DNA from: Flavobacteriales bacterium
GTDB taxonomy: Bacteria > Bacteroidota > Bacteroidia > Flavobacteriales_E > Vicingaceae
Length of the DNA: 64,000 bases
Assembly: GCA_020635815.1 (NCBI GenBank)
Contig: JACJZB010000001.1
Span: 124,001 to 188,000, forward strand
Direction: 5' to 3'
Of the stretch, positions 1-9,463 are shown one piece after another. The position numbers were made by a program, and so were the translations under genes. The notes beneath the pieces were generated by a model. That model was given only the letters and a program-made list of their open reading frames with translations. It made no database searches and had not been told where the DNA came from. The stretch's first letter is position 1; each line of letters begins with the position of its first letter.

Positions 1-1
1 T

Positions 2-1700
2 TAGGTTTGTTTTTTTGTTAAACTCGCCATCTATAACTCCAATAGAGCTTTTGTTAGGGTTGTAAAACTTATAATTGTCATTTAAAATGGTAAGGTTTAA
101 TCCATAACTAAAATTATATTTATGAAACATGTAAGGATAATCTTTCCATTTATTCGCTAGGGTATCAGAAATTAATAAATCAAAATTTAGTTGAGAAAAT
201 TCAGAAGATGGAACAACAATAACATTTTTAGATTGGGCTAGCGTTAGTAGAGAGTCGATGGGTTTAAATAAATAGTTATATAAGTTATAATTTAATGTTT
301 TAAATTGTTGAGCAGTACCAAAACCACTTAATTTCTTATAATATTGCTGATCAATTCTTATTCTATTATTATTGAGAAATAAAAAATGAACATTTGTTTT
401 AGAAATAACGATTGAATGGATTTTATTAGGGTTGTTGGAGCTTAAATAAAACACAATAGTTTCATCATCGTTTAAATGTTGTTGAAGCTTTTTTACGGTA
501 ATAGAATCTTTTAAATTCTTTTTTAAAGAGTACGTAAAATAAGAGTCTAAATCACTGTAGTAAAGAGCTTTATCAATGTAAGAACTATCGTTTGTTAGTA
601 GAAATAAGTCATAACAACTATTCGGTATTTTTTGCAGGGTTGAAATTCGATAAGCATCATCTAATCCTTTGGTTTTGTCCCCAACTTGTTTATAATAGTT
701 AATCCAACTATTTACCGAACTTTCGTAGGCAGAAAGTGATTGATATAAATATTGAATGTTATTTGTTGATTTATACCATTCTTCAAAATTCCATCCTTTC
801 CATGATATAGCGGTGTTGTATTCGTTTAAGTGTAAAATATTGTTGTTTTGAGTTGCATACTGAATAGCCAAATTATAAAGTGAATCTGCTGCTTCATATT
901 TTTTCATGTATTGGTAATCAAGTGCTAATAAAGAATAACATTGAGAAAGAAATCGGTTAGGATTTTTGTATGTTTTTTTCCCTAAATCGATGGCTTGATG
1001 ATACGTTTTTACACCTTTGTTAAAAATTTCGTTTAGACCAATAAATGGGCCTCTATTTTTATATATATCTTGGTTAAGGGCAATCATATCATTATATAAA
1101 TTTCCTAATAATCTTAAAATATCTGGTTTCTGGTATTGATTGGCATACGATAATGATTTTGTCACATAATAGATACTAGATTTTCTCATTAATATTAAGC
1201 TATCACCTCTTTCACACTTATTTATTTCAGAGTAGTAGAAGATTGCATTTCTCATACTGTTTCCATAAACTCTATAAATTCTTGATATTAAAGTTGAATC
1301 AGCATATTTATAGTTAGATTCTAATAATTTAAGAGACTTTACACAAAAAAATACTGAGGAATCAGACCTCAACTTATAGTGATTATATTCACTTAAATTA
1401 GAATAATAAAGAGAAGAATCTAATCCATTTTTATTTTCCAAAATATTAAAAGATAAAATAGAATATTTTTTGAATTTTTCAGTTTCTCCGAGTGTTAGGT
1501 AATTATCAGCAAGTATTAAATAACTTTTTGATTTTTGGTTGGAAGAATGTGTTTGCTGATTAATATTCTGTAAGATTAAATCAATACTTTTTTGATGATA
1601 ACCATTATTGAATAAATCTTCTGATTTTTCTATCCAAGTTTGACTAAACAACAAGTTTAGAGAGCCTATAAACACTACAAAAGTTAGAAAGAATCTCATT
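2..1700 (-). CDS. TPR and CHAT domain protein, left-truncated, with probable 5' frameshift
   Basis: A long open minus-strand frame runs off the left window edge. The first part reads as helical TPR-like repeats (about residues 30-380). The last part begins a CHAT (caspase-like) domain, with the typical strand and loop VIVVPSSEFSQLNFDLL near 181-240. The catalytic His and Cys of CHAT lie downstream of this motif and so outside the window. An ATG at 1700 starts a convincing signal peptide (MRFFLTF), but a run of five A at 1679-1683 throws it out of frame: the next codons lead to TAG. With one A fewer the protein would continue FVVFIGSLNLLFSQ, a normal signal peptide ending. As written, the main frame has no ATG before residue 100 or so, only GTG or TTG codons. 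So either a sequencing slip or a real disruption. The domain call is firm, the 5' end is not. Confidence 0.75.
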
Positions 1701-1760
1701 TATTTTTGATGATTAATTCTGCTAAAATAATATAAAAATTATTTTTTCTGTTTACTAACC

Positions 1761-2831
1761 CTAAACTAATCGTTTCTCAATATAATCGGAATTAAACAAA
1801 CCTAGAGCTCCCATATATTTTAAATTAAAAGGAATGAGGTCGCCAACCTTATACTTTTTTGTACTCTTACCAAAGTCTAAGATTATCATGTCGGAGCTAG
1901 CACCAATTACTGTAATTTTTGTATCAACAGGCATTAAAAAGTCGGGAGAAATATCTAGTAAACCTATGTCAATAATTGCTCGGTATGAGGTTTCTCCAAT
2001 GTCTTCTTCTTTTATTTCAAATTCTACACCCGAAGGGTTTTCTGCTAATTCTCCTGTTGGAATTTTTGGCTTTTCAGTAATTTCAATTATTTCAGCAAAC
2101 AATTTAATTACATCTTGTTTTAATCCTTTAAAAGGTTTGTTGTTTAGTATATCTACCCCAAAGAACAATGTTTCACCTATTCTAAAATGGTTTATGCCTT
2201 TAGGAATTTGTTGCATTTGTAGCATGGGAAGTGTTATAGAGGTTCCACCAGTTACCCAAGGTATTTTTCGGTTAAACTTGGTTTCTATTAACTGTTCATA
2301 AAGTGATAGCTGGATAAGCTTGTCGTGAGAAGGTAATACCCCACTCATGCAGTTAAGATTAGTCCCTATACCTGTTACTTCAATACCTTTAAGTCTAAAA
2401 ATTTCTTCGTAAAAATCTAGTAAATCCTCCCCCATAACACCTTCTCTCAAGTCTCCCATTTCTATCATTATAATAATCTTATGGAGTTTCTTTTGCTTGA
2501 TTGCTTCGGCTGATAATAGTTTAATTGTTTCTAATTCAGTATTAAAACTAACATCTGCATATTGCACAATGTTTTTGATACTACGTTTTGCAGGAGGTTT
2601 AATGTAAACAGTTTGTATTTTAGGGTTGAGTTTCTTTATTACTTTTAAGTTACTTACCCTTGAGTCGCAAATTTCTTTTGCTCCTAAGTTGATAATTTCT
2701 TGAATATAACGCTCATTGCCACAAAGTAATTTGGTTACAAGAGCCCATTCCTTATGATGCTTTTTTAATAATGCATCAATTTTATTGTAATTGTGTTTTA
2801 ATTTGTCTTTATATAGTTCTATGTATGCCAT
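1761..2831 (-). CDS. PLP-dependent amino-acid racemase of the alanine/ornithine racemase family
   Basis: 356 residues. The N-terminal half is an alanine-racemase TIM barrel: the likely PLP lysine is K34 in ALVTKLLCGN, and the segment EMGDLREGV (about 123-131) is the version seen in ornithine-racemase-like proteins rather than in Alr or DadX. A shorter C-terminal beta domain follows (about 235-356). The length is typical for this branch. Substrate cannot be read from sequence; D/L-ornithine, lysine or another amino acid are possible. It is followed downstream by the CHAT gene on the same strand (61 nt gap), but no pathway partner is adjacent. Confidence 0.8.
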   Translation of the reverse strand: MAYIELYKDKLKHNYNKIDALLKKHHKEWALVTKLLCGNERYIQEIINLGAKEICDSRVSNLKVIKKLNPKIQTVYIKPPAKRSIKNIVQYADVSFNTELETIKLLSAEAIKQKKLHKIIIMIEMGDLREGVMGEDLLDFYEEIFRLKGIEVTGIGTNLNCMSGVLPSHDKLIQLSLYEQLIETKFNRKIPWVTGGTSITLPMLQMQQIPKGINHFRIGETLFFGVDILNNKPFKGLKQDVIKLFAEIIEITEKPKIPTGELAENPSGVEFEIKEEDIGETSYRAIIDIGLLDISPDFLMPVDTKITVIGASSDMIILDFGKSTKKYKVGDLIPFNLKYMGALGLFNSDYIEKRLV

Positions 2832-2932
2832 ATTTATTCAGTTTTCTATTGTAGCGTAATTTCAGCTATTTAAAGCATGAAAAAGTTAATAGAAATACTT
2901 TTCTGATTTTAGTTGTTATTGATAAGTTAAGT

Positions 2933-3385
2933 TTATTTGCGTTTTAAACGCATCTCTAAATAAGGGGTTGTAAAACCAAGTTTCTCGTATAAAAATCTAG
3001 CAGGATTATCTTTTTCAACATGAAGTGCAATGTCCCCCTTACAAGATTCTATTGCTTTTTGCATTAGTTGTTTTCCTAGTCCTTTGCCTCGATATTTATT
3101 ATCGATAGCAATATATACTAAAATATTTTCTGGAATATAACCACACATACCTGTTTGGTTAATAACAACGACACCTACAATTTCGTTATCGAGATATTGT
3201 ACCGTGATGTTTCCTCCTCGGTCAAATACGTAATCAATAGCCTTTTGGATATCTTCCACTTTGTCACCATATTGTTCGAGATGTTGGTGTAAGAACTTAG
3301 TTATAGTACCTTCAATAATGATTAATTCTTTACCCAGTAATTTGTTGAGTAGTTTGTAAGAAATATTTTCTTTTGGTTTGAGCAT
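2933..3385 (-). CDS. GNAT family N-acetyltransferase
   Basis: 150 residues, the usual size of a stand-alone GNAT enzyme. Acetyl-CoA binding motif A is visible as YRGKGLGKQL (residues 98-107), preceded by the beta4 strand ILVYIAID and followed by the C-terminal FLYEKLGF motif (131-138). The acceptor is unknown. It lies alone between the racemase and an unknown gene on the same strand. Confidence 0.85.
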   Translation of the reverse strand: MLKPKENISYKLLNKLLGKELIIIEGTITKFLHQHLEQYGDKVEDIQKAIDYVFDRGGNITVQYLDNEIVGVVVINQTGMCGYIPENILVYIAIDNKYRGKGLGKQLMQKAIESCKGDIALHVEKDNPARFLYEKLGFTTPYLEMRLKRK

Positions 3386-3509
3386 AAAATTTTAAGATTA
3401 ATAAAGAGCTCATTATACTCAAATGAAGTTGAAATTCCAAATAAGTATAATATTAACCTTAAAATTAGATGATGGTTAATGATATTGAAGAAATAAATAG
3501 AAGAGAGGG

Positions 3510-3893
3510 TTAGTCTTTTTTTTCTTTTTTCAATTCTTCTCGCATTTCTTTAGCCATTTCTCTAAAAGCAGCAACTTCTATTTTTTTCTGCTCTTTTACA
3601 GTCTCAAGAGCTTTAGCAACTACTTTATTTCTCTCTTCTAAATCTTTTATTTTTCCTGGTTTTTCAATTCGCATGTCTTCAGAAATTCCCAGTTCATCAA
3701 GAATGTCATCCATAAAGGTAATTTTATCTAAACCAAAGTAAATTTTAATTAACTCTTTATGTTTATTCATAATTAGAATATCTTGTATTCTAATTTCTTT
3801 AATCTCTTTATAACCAAAGCCTAATCTAGATTTTCTGGTTAACTTTCTTAAATTAACACTATAACTACTATTTGCAAATTCTAAAATATCCAT
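3510..3893 (-). CDS. Uncharacterised protein with charged coiled-coil tail
   Basis: 127 residues, not recognised. No signal peptide or membrane segment. Residues 1-75 are mixed alpha/beta; residues 80-127 are a Lys/Glu-rich helix ending KKEKKD, probably a coiled coil. Codon use and AT content match the neighbours. It is preceded by the M23 peptidase gene on the same strand (73 nt gap) and could share its transcript. The open frame and the amphipathic C-terminus support a real gene; no function is proposed. Confidence 0.6.
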   Translation of the reverse strand: MDILEFANSSYSVNLRKLTRKSRLGFGYKEIKEIRIQDILIMNKHKELIKIYFGLDKITFMDDILDELGISEDMRIEKPGKIKDLEERNKVVAKALETVKEQKKIEVAAFREMAKEMREELKKEKKD

Positions 3894-3966
3894 TTATATA
3901 AATGAGGTGATGATTAAGCTGCGAAGTTATTAAAATTAAAATTTAAGAAATGGATTTCTTTATAGT

Positions 3967-5685
3967 TTATCGAAGAAAAGGTATTTCAATTTCTGAAATA
4001 TTTCCTACATCATCAGTAACTGAGAGTTTAAAAATATGATTTCCAGGAGGTAAATTATCAAATTCGTGGATTAAATGAGCTTTTTTAGATTCATACTCCA
4101 TTAAAATCCATTTGCCATCAATTTCTCCGCGGTATGATTTTACACCACTTAAATTATCAGCAATGGAAACAATAATACTTGAATTATTACTCATGTTTTT
4201 ATTTGCATAAATATTATAAGGTTTTATGGTTGGAGGAATAGTGTCAATCATTATCGTATAACCTCCAAATGTTTTTGATTTTGCAGTAAGGTAATTGTTT
4301 CTCCATTCTCCACCTCTTGAGTAAAAACGACCATTTCTATCAATATTTACAACTATTGCTTTACTTCTTAACGTTTCAGAAATTCTACCAGGTTTTATAG
4401 ATATTGTTATGTAATCATGTAAAGGCGTGTAATCGTTGTGAAGTTGGTAAGTAGGCGTAATTGCGCCTCTCATGGTATCTTTAACTTGATATTCAAACTC
4501 TAAATTTTTGTAAAGTGCATCTTTAGGAATCTCCATTCTAATATTTTGTTTATCGAAAACATTTACGTTTTTGTAAGAAAATATGGTGTCGATTTTCGAT
4601 TTCACTTTAGGAGAAGTAGTTGTTGGTTTTAATCCTGTTAATGTAAATTGCAACGTAGATGAATTACCATAACTATCGGTTATTAAATAATCAACTAAAT
4701 TGTTCGTTGCATTTGTCATTAAAATGATGCCATTATTCTTTTTAATAGTGTAAATACTCAAAGGATTATTTTCTTCTACAAAGCTCTTTTGAAACCTTGT
4801 TTTACTTCTTAAATAAGTTTCATAATCAATCAAAGAATTTAAAGCCCTAGATTCATCAAAACTAAATTTTTTCATTTCCGACTTATAAATGATTTCTTTA
4901 TTGTTAGAAAGTTGTATCGAATAGATGCCATTACGATTGCTAACGCCATTTAATTTGTCAATTGTTTCAATCCCAATACCTATTTGTCCATACACATTAA
5001 TAGGAGTATTGTATTTTAATTGATACGAACCATTAGAACCAACCACATCAAATTGCTGCATTACATTTTTGTTATTTACATAACTTGTATCATCTAGCGG
5101 GAATATAGCAATACTTTTAATGATAGGCTGAATGTCATCTTTTATATCAAAACCACAAAGCAAAGGGTTAATAGGATGTTCTGATTTGGTTTCCCTAATC
5201 TCGAAATGTAAATGAGGTCCGCCAGAACCACCAGAATTGCCTGACAACGCAATAACATCCCCTTTTTTTACTTTCATTAATGTATCGGCAGGATACCAGT
5301 CAATTTCCCAAGATTCGTTTTGGTATTGGTATTTTTTTATCTGTTCTGCAATCTCACCTTTATAACGTTGTAAATGAGCATAAACAGTAGTATATCCATT
5401 CGGATGATCGATATAAATTGTATTGCCATAACCCCAAGGAGAAATTTTTATACGAGAAACAAATCCATCCGCAGCAGCATAAATATTAAAGCCTTCTCTG
5501 CCTTGTGTTTTTATGTCTAAGCCCGAATGAAAATGATTAGACCTTAATTCGCCAAAATTTCCAGCTAAGTACAAAGGAATACCTAATGGCGAACGAAAAT
5601 AATTTTTAGGTAAACTATCAGTTTGTTGGCATTTTACATTAATTGAAAAAGAGATGAGAAAAATTGTAATTAAAAAGTATTTCAT
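3967..5685 (-). CDS. M23 family zinc metallopeptidase, exported
   Basis: The open frame allows a TTG at 5727, but the ATG at 5685 gives a clean signal peptide (MKYFLITIFLISFSINVKC), so that start is used: 572 residues. The LytM/M23 domain is at about residues 30-170 with all ligands: HxxxD as H53 and D57 in HSGLD, the AHL histidine (about H104) and the HLHFE motif (H158, H160). Roughly 400 residues of beta-rich sequence follow, ending in a short Ig-like stretch. M23 enzymes cut peptidoglycan cross-links; this long architecture is common in Bacteroidota. Periplasmic or outer-membrane location is inferred from the signal peptide. Confidence 0.88.
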   Translation of the reverse strand: MKYFLITIFLISFSINVKCQQTDSLPKNYFRSPLGIPLYLAGNFGELRSNHFHSGLDIKTQGREGFNIYAAADGFVSRIKISPWGYGNTIYIDHPNGYTTVYAHLQRYKGEIAEQIKKYQYQNESWEIDWYPADTLMKVKKGDVIALSGNSGGSGGPHLHFEIRETKSEHPINPLLCGFDIKDDIQPIIKSIAIFPLDDTSYVNNKNVMQQFDVVGSNGSYQLKYNTPINVYGQIGIGIETIDKLNGVSNRNGIYSIQLSNNKEIIYKSEMKKFSFDESRALNSLIDYETYLRSKTRFQKSFVEENNPLSIYTIKKNNGIILMTNATNNLVDYLITDSYGNSSTLQFTLTGLKPTTTSPKVKSKIDTIFSYKNVNVFDKQNIRMEIPKDALYKNLEFEYQVKDTMRGAITPTYQLHNDYTPLHDYITISIKPGRISETLRSKAIVVNIDRNGRFYSRGGEWRNNYLTAKSKTFGGYTIMIDTIPPTIKPYNIYANKNMSNNSSIIVSIADNLSGVKSYRGEIDGKWILMEYESKKAHLIHEFDNLPPGNHIFKLSVTDDVGNISEIEIPFLR

Positions 5686-5799
5686 AAAATAGTTGGCTGA
5701 TAAATGGTGTAAACTATGCGTTAACAAAGCTATCGAAGTAGCTATATAAAAAAGCTAAATTTTAAATTTAATATTCACAAAATATGGTTTAAAAAATAT

Positions 5800-5807
5800 T
5801 ACTTTTG
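5800..5807 (+). promoter_or_regulatory. Candidate -7 box for the zapB-like/zapA operon
   Basis: TACTTTTG matches the Bacteroidota -7 consensus TAnnTTTG, 38 nt before the ATG at 5846. No clear TTTG is found at the -33 position. Confidence 0.4.
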
Positions 5808-5845
5808 TAAGAGTTGAATTTTTTATTGATTTAACAATTTTTTTA

Positions 5846-6130
5846 ATGAAAGATTTGTCCTCTCAAATAATAGGTCTCAAAAAAAAGGCCAAACAATTGG
5901 TAGAAAATTATCAAGTTGTAAAAAGAGAGAATAATAAATTGAAAGAAGAGGTTGGAAGATTAACAAAAGATTTAAGCGAAAAAAATCAACAAGTAACGGA
6001 GTTGACAAACAAAGTAAATGTTTTGAAAATTTCGGGAAGTGTTGGCAATGAAAGTACCAAAGATGTGAAGTTGAAAATAAACGAATTGGTACGGGAAATA
6101 GATAGTTGTATTGCACAAATTAACAAATAA
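5846..6130 (+). CDS. Small coiled-coil protein, ZapB-like
   Basis: 94 residues that are almost entirely heptad-patterned coiled coil (about residues 5-65), then a short Lys-rich helix. It lies 11 nt upstream of zapA, and the two are surely co-transcribed. A small coiled-coil protein beside zapA suggests a role with the division ring, by analogy with ZapB of Enterobacteria, but sequence similarity of coiled coils is weak evidence. Function is therefore inferred from context. Confidence 0.75.
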   Translation: MKDLSSQIIGLKKKAKQLVENYQVVKRENNKLKEEVGRLTKDLSEKNQQVTELTNKVNVLKISGSVGNESTKDVKLKINELVREIDSCIAQINK

Positions 6131-6141
6131 TTAAATCCCAA

Positions 6142-6426
6142 ATGGGGGAATTATCGATAAAAATAAAAATTGCAAACCGTGTTTATCCGTTAACGATAGA
6201 CGCTAAAGAAGAGGAAGGTATTAGAAAAGCTGCAGAACAAATTAATCATTCAATAAGTGAGTTTGAACGGTTATATGCAGTTAAAGACAAGCAAGATCTT
6301 TTGGCAATGGTTGCTCTTAAAATAGCATCGCGTAATTCAGAACTAGAAGATAAAGGTGTTTTAGCAAATGCCAATATTGAGGAAGATTTAATGGAGATTG
6401 AGCAGTTGTTTGATCAAAATTTGTAA
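6142..6426 (+). CDS. zapA: Cell division protein ZapA
   Basis: 94 residues. The N-terminal strand and turn SIKIKIANRVYPLTIDAKEE followed by a helix with RKAAEQIN (about 28-35) is the ZapA signature; the C-terminal half is the dimerisation coiled coil with DLLAMVALKIA (about 53-63). ZapA binds FtsZ and bundles its filaments at midcell. Length is normal. It follows the coiled-coil gene closely and precedes a structured RNA and rny. Confidence 0.88.
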   Translation: MGELSIKIKIANRVYPLTIDAKEEEGIRKAAEQINHSISEFERLYAVKDKQDLLAMVALKIASRNSELEDKGVLANANIEEDLMEIEQLFDQNL

Positions 6427-6539
6427 CGTTCTTTAAAATAAAAAAGCAATACAATTGGTAATGATATTTTTTTAGATTTTTTTCTAAAAAATAAAAATTC
6501 CCGTACAAATATTTGTTTGATAAACTAACGTTTTACTTA

Positions 6540-6645
6540 ATTGGAGCATAGCTCATTAGTACTAGAAAACAGGCCCCTTGTAACTCCGAAAGGATATTCA
6601 CTTAGGTGAACATGGGAAGTTTGACCATACTAGGCGGTTCCAATC
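6540..6645 (+). ncRNA. 6S-like regulatory RNA (6S-Flavo candidate)
   Basis: This non-coding stretch in the 336 nt gap between zapA and rny folds as a closed rod. The ends ATTGGA (6540-6545) and TCCAAT (6639-6644) pair, TAGTA near 6558 pairs with TACTA near 6629, a large central bubble follows, and the tip contains the perfect hairpin TTCAC-TTAG-GTGAA (6597-6610) above a short AACTCC/GGAAGTT stem. A closing stem, a central bubble and a terminal stem are what 6S RNA uses to mimic an open promoter and hold RNA polymerase. The ~106 nt size and its position after zapA also fit 6S RNA. No covariance model was run. Confidence 0.55.
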
Positions 6646-6654
6646 ATTTTTTAT

Positions 6655-6691
6655 CTTGGGTTTATCCAAGCCACTTTGTGCGGGTTTTTTT
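6655..6691 (+). terminator. Possible terminator after the 6S-like RNA
   Basis: A small hairpin CTTGG/CCAAG, a second imperfect stem and a run of seven T (6685-6691). Weaker than the other terminators in the window. Confidence 0.4.
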
Positions 6692-6762
6692 ATGCCTTAA
6701 AAAATGGTGAAGCAGTTTTAATCAATTTCATTTATTATTAATTAAAATAATTAAATAAAAAA

Positions 6763-8304
6763 ATGGATTTATTAAGTATTATAATTGGACTAATTGTGGG
6801 TGCGGGTGCAGCAGCCGGAATTGTGATAATTATGTTTAAGAAAGGGGGCGACAAAAAAAGTCAAGCACTCCTAGAAGATGCAAAAGCCGAGGCAGAGGTT
6901 CTTCGTAAAGAAAAAATTCTTCAAGCAAAAGAAAAGTTTTTACAATTAAAAGAAGAGCATGAAAAAGTAATTACAGAGCGAGAAAGAAAGATTGCAGATT
7001 TAGAAAATAGAGCAAAACAAAAAAACGAATCTGCTTCTAAACAACTAGAAGAAGTAAAGCGGAAAGAAATTGATATTGATAAAATTAGGGAAAATCTTAC
7101 TCATCAGTTAGATATAGTTGGTAAGAAAGAAGCTGAATTAGAAAAAGCCCACCGTAAACAAGTTGAACAATTAGAAGTTATTTCAGGCTTAACTGCAGAA
7201 GATGCGAAAGCACAATTGGTTGATGCCTTAAAAGCAGAGGCTAAAACGGATGCATTAGCTCATATAAAAGATATTGTTGATGAAGCAAAAATTAATGCGA
7301 ATAAAGAAGCTCGTAAAATAGTTGTTCAAACTATTCAACGTGTAGCTACAGAACAAGCTGTTGAAAATTCAGTTTCGGTATTTAATATCGAGAGTGATGA
7401 AATAAAAGGTAGAATTATAGGTCGAGAAGGTCGTAACATTAGAGCTTTGGAAGCTGCTACTGGTGTTGAAATTATTGTTGATGATACACCTGAAGCTATT
7501 ATTTTATCTTGTTTTGACCCTGTTCGTAGAGAGATAGCTAGACTATCGCTTCACCAATTAGTTACAGATGGTAGAATTCACCCAGCTAGAATTGAGGAGG
7601 TAGTTAAGAAAACTCAAAAACAATTAGAAGAAGAAATTATTGAAGTTGGTAAAAGAACAACTATCGATTTAGGAATACATGGTTTACATCCAGAATTAAT
7701 TAGAATGGTAGGAAGAATGAAATACCGTTCTTCTTATGGTCAGAACTTACTACAACACTCAAGAGAGGTTGCAAACCTTTGTGCTACAATGGCATCAGAA
7801 CTAGGTTTAAATGCTAAGTTGGCTAAAAGAGCAGGTCTTTTACATGATATTGGAAAAGTGCCAGATGATGAGCCAGAATTGCCTCACGCAATTTTAGGTA
7901 TGAAAATAGCTGAAAAATACAAGGAGAAAGCAGATATCTGTAATGCAATTGGTGCTCACCATGATGAGATTGAAATGACAACAATTATTGCTCCAATTGT
8001 ACAGGTTTGTGATGCTATTTCAGGTGCTAGACCAGGAGCACGTCGTGAAATCATGGAATCTTATATTCAACGAATTAAAGATTTAGAAAATATTGGAATG
8101 ACTTACCCAGGAGTAGAACAGGCTTATGCAATACAAGCTGGTAGAGAATTAAGAGTTATTGTGGAAAGTGGTAAAGTAACTGATGCCGAAGCGGATACAA
8201 TGTCGTTTGAGTTGGCTCAGAAAATTCAAACTGAAATGACTTATCCTGGACAAGTAAAAGTAACTGTTATTAGAGAGAAAAGAGCAGTAAACTACGCGAA
8301 GTAA
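6763..8304 (+). CDS. rny: Ribonuclease Y
   Basis: 513 residues, full length. One N-terminal transmembrane helix (about 4-24), a long charged coiled coil (30-190), a KH RNA-binding domain with GRIIGREGRNIRALE (about 217-231) and an HD phosphohydrolase domain with HDIGK (about 360-364) as metal site. RNase Y is the membrane-bound endonuclease that starts mRNA decay. The upstream leader (6646-6762) has no other gene. Confidence 0.96.
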   Translation: MDLLSIIIGLIVGAGAAAGIVIIMFKKGGDKKSQALLEDAKAEAEVLRKEKILQAKEKFLQLKEEHEKVITERERKIADLENRAKQKNESASKQLEEVKRKEIDIDKIRENLTHQLDIVGKKEAELEKAHRKQVEQLEVISGLTAEDAKAQLVDALKAEAKTDALAHIKDIVDEAKINANKEARKIVVQTIQRVATEQAVENSVSVFNIESDEIKGRIIGREGRNIRALEAATGVEIIVDDTPEAIILSCFDPVRREIARLSLHQLVTDGRIHPARIEEVVKKTQKQLEEEIIEVGKRTTIDLGIHGLHPELIRMVGRMKYRSSYGQNLLQHSREVANLCATMASELGLNAKLAKRAGLLHDIGKVPDDEPELPHAILGMKIAEKYKEKADICNAIGAHHDEIEMTTIIAPIVQVCDAISGARPGARREIMESYIQRIKDLENIGMTYPGVEQAYAIQAGRELRVIVESGKVTDAEADTMSFELAQKIQTEMTYPGQVKVTVIREKRAVNYAK

Positions 8305-8315
8305 ATTACTTTTTT

Positions 8316-8340
8316 GTCATCCTGAGCTTGTCGAAGGATA
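8316..8340. repeat. Dispersed repeat, CTGAGC-N-TGTCGAAG family, copy 1
   Basis: CCTGAGCTTGTCGAAGG lies 11 nt after the rny stop, between convergent rny and the GNAT gene. Related copies are at 29175, 36575, 42717 and 46536. Confidence 0.7.
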
Positions 8341-8348
8341 GATTACAA

Positions 8349-9446
8349 TTAAGTAAAAATCATATCTCCATCCCCAGCTTCGAAAGATAGTTGGGGATTT
8401 TTTTTGAAATAATGTTCAAAGTTTTTACTGTAGTAAAAACCTCTTTTTAAAGACTTTTTAAAGATAAAAGGATTGGGGTTATTAAGGATGTAATCAATCA
8501 AATTTCTATTGTAAATACTGAATGAACTGGTTTTATTTTTTTTAATAATGTGATAAATGTAGTTTATGATAGTTGATGTTTGAGATTCATCAGAATAGGC
8601 ATTAAAAACAGATAAGTGCTTGTCTCTAATTTGCAAGGTTACAAAACCTGCTATTTCTTTATTATCATTATAAAATTTTATGTTGAGGTATCTAAAGTCT
8701 TTAGCAATACTAGAAAAATGATAGTTAGCACTAACATGATCTAATGTATTAGACGCTAATACCCACGGATAATTAAAAATCCAGTTGAATTCCGCTTTAC
8801 TCCTTTTAAACAAGTTTGTGTTTTGATGTTGTTCAATAAAATGAATAGTTTCATCATCAATTTCGTTTACAACTTCAACGTTAGCAGGGCAACTTGTTGA
8901 AGTGGAAAAACTATCAATAAATAGATTCATAAAACCATCAGCTATTTTAAACAGAAATGAAAATGGTTTTAGGCTTGGCTTCTTTGAAGTAATAACTTCA
9001 TTGCTATCAAACCTAGAGTAAGCTCTTAGCCCAGTTATAAAAACTTCGTTAAACAGATTTGTACTTGTATATAGATTTTTAGAGGCAGTTACAGGACCTT
9101 GAAAAATAATATTATTACCCCAATCTTTCAGCGAAATTTCAACTAACTTTTTGGCAATGCTAGCTCCTCTTTTTTGAGGGTGCACCCAAACACAACTATA
9201 CCAACCTACCTTTTCGGTTTGATTGTCAATAGTTATGCTATCAACCATAATTAATCGATAACCAACTATTTTGTTTTGTTCAAAAGCAATATAGAGTATT
9301 TTGTCGGTATCGCTACTTCTGGGGTTGTTTATGTGGGATAAGGCTCTGTGGCGAGTTATAGGGTAATTATCAAGGTGTTTAAATTCTTCAGAATTAATAA
9401 ACTCTAAAAGTTGGGGTGGAGTATATGTTTTTATTTGAAAAGTCAT
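8349..9446 (-). CDS. GNAT family N-acetyltransferase, long form
   Basis: 365 residues. The N-terminal half is a GNAT domain: motif A is VHPQKRGASIAKKL (residues 88-101), preceded by the strand CVWV. The remaining ~220 residues may hold a second degenerate GNAT-like fold, as in double-GNAT proteins, since FRYLNIKFYNDNKEIAGFV (about 250-268) has the shape of a GNAT beta2-beta4 segment. Acceptor unknown. The stop lies close to rny (convergent); the start is 17 nt downstream of the stop of the ABC ATPase, so the two are probably co-transcribed. Confidence 0.75.
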   Translation of the reverse strand: MTFQIKTYTPPQLLEFINSEEFKHLDNYPITRHRALSHINNPRSSDTDKILYIAFEQNKIVGYRLIMVDSITIDNQTEKVGWYSCVWVHPQKRGASIAKKLVEISLKDWGNNIIFQGPVTASKNLYTSTNLFNEVFITGLRAYSRFDSNEVITSKKPSLKPFSFLFKIADGFMNLFIDSFSTSTSCPANVEVVNEIDDETIHFIEQHQNTNLFKRSKAEFNWIFNYPWVLASNTLDHVSANYHFSSIAKDFRYLNIKFYNDNKEIAGFVTLQIRDKHLSVFNAYSDESQTSTIINYIYHIIKKNKTSSFSIYNRNLIDYILNNPNPFIFKKSLKRGFYYSKNFEHYFKKNPQLSFEAGDGDMIFT

Positions 9447-9463
9447 TGTTTGGTAAACTAAAA

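Noticed and set aside
1834..2301. Plus-strand ORF of 155 codons
   Set aside because: It is antisense to the racemase gene, which has clear family motifs; low-complexity composition typical of a shadow frame.
5686..5727. Longer TTG start for the M23 peptidase
   Set aside because: The added residues are polar and would precede a complete signal peptide that begins with ATG at 5685.
6540..6645. tmRNA as identity of the structured RNA after zapA
   Set aside because: No alanine-tRNA-like ends, no tag frame and far too short.
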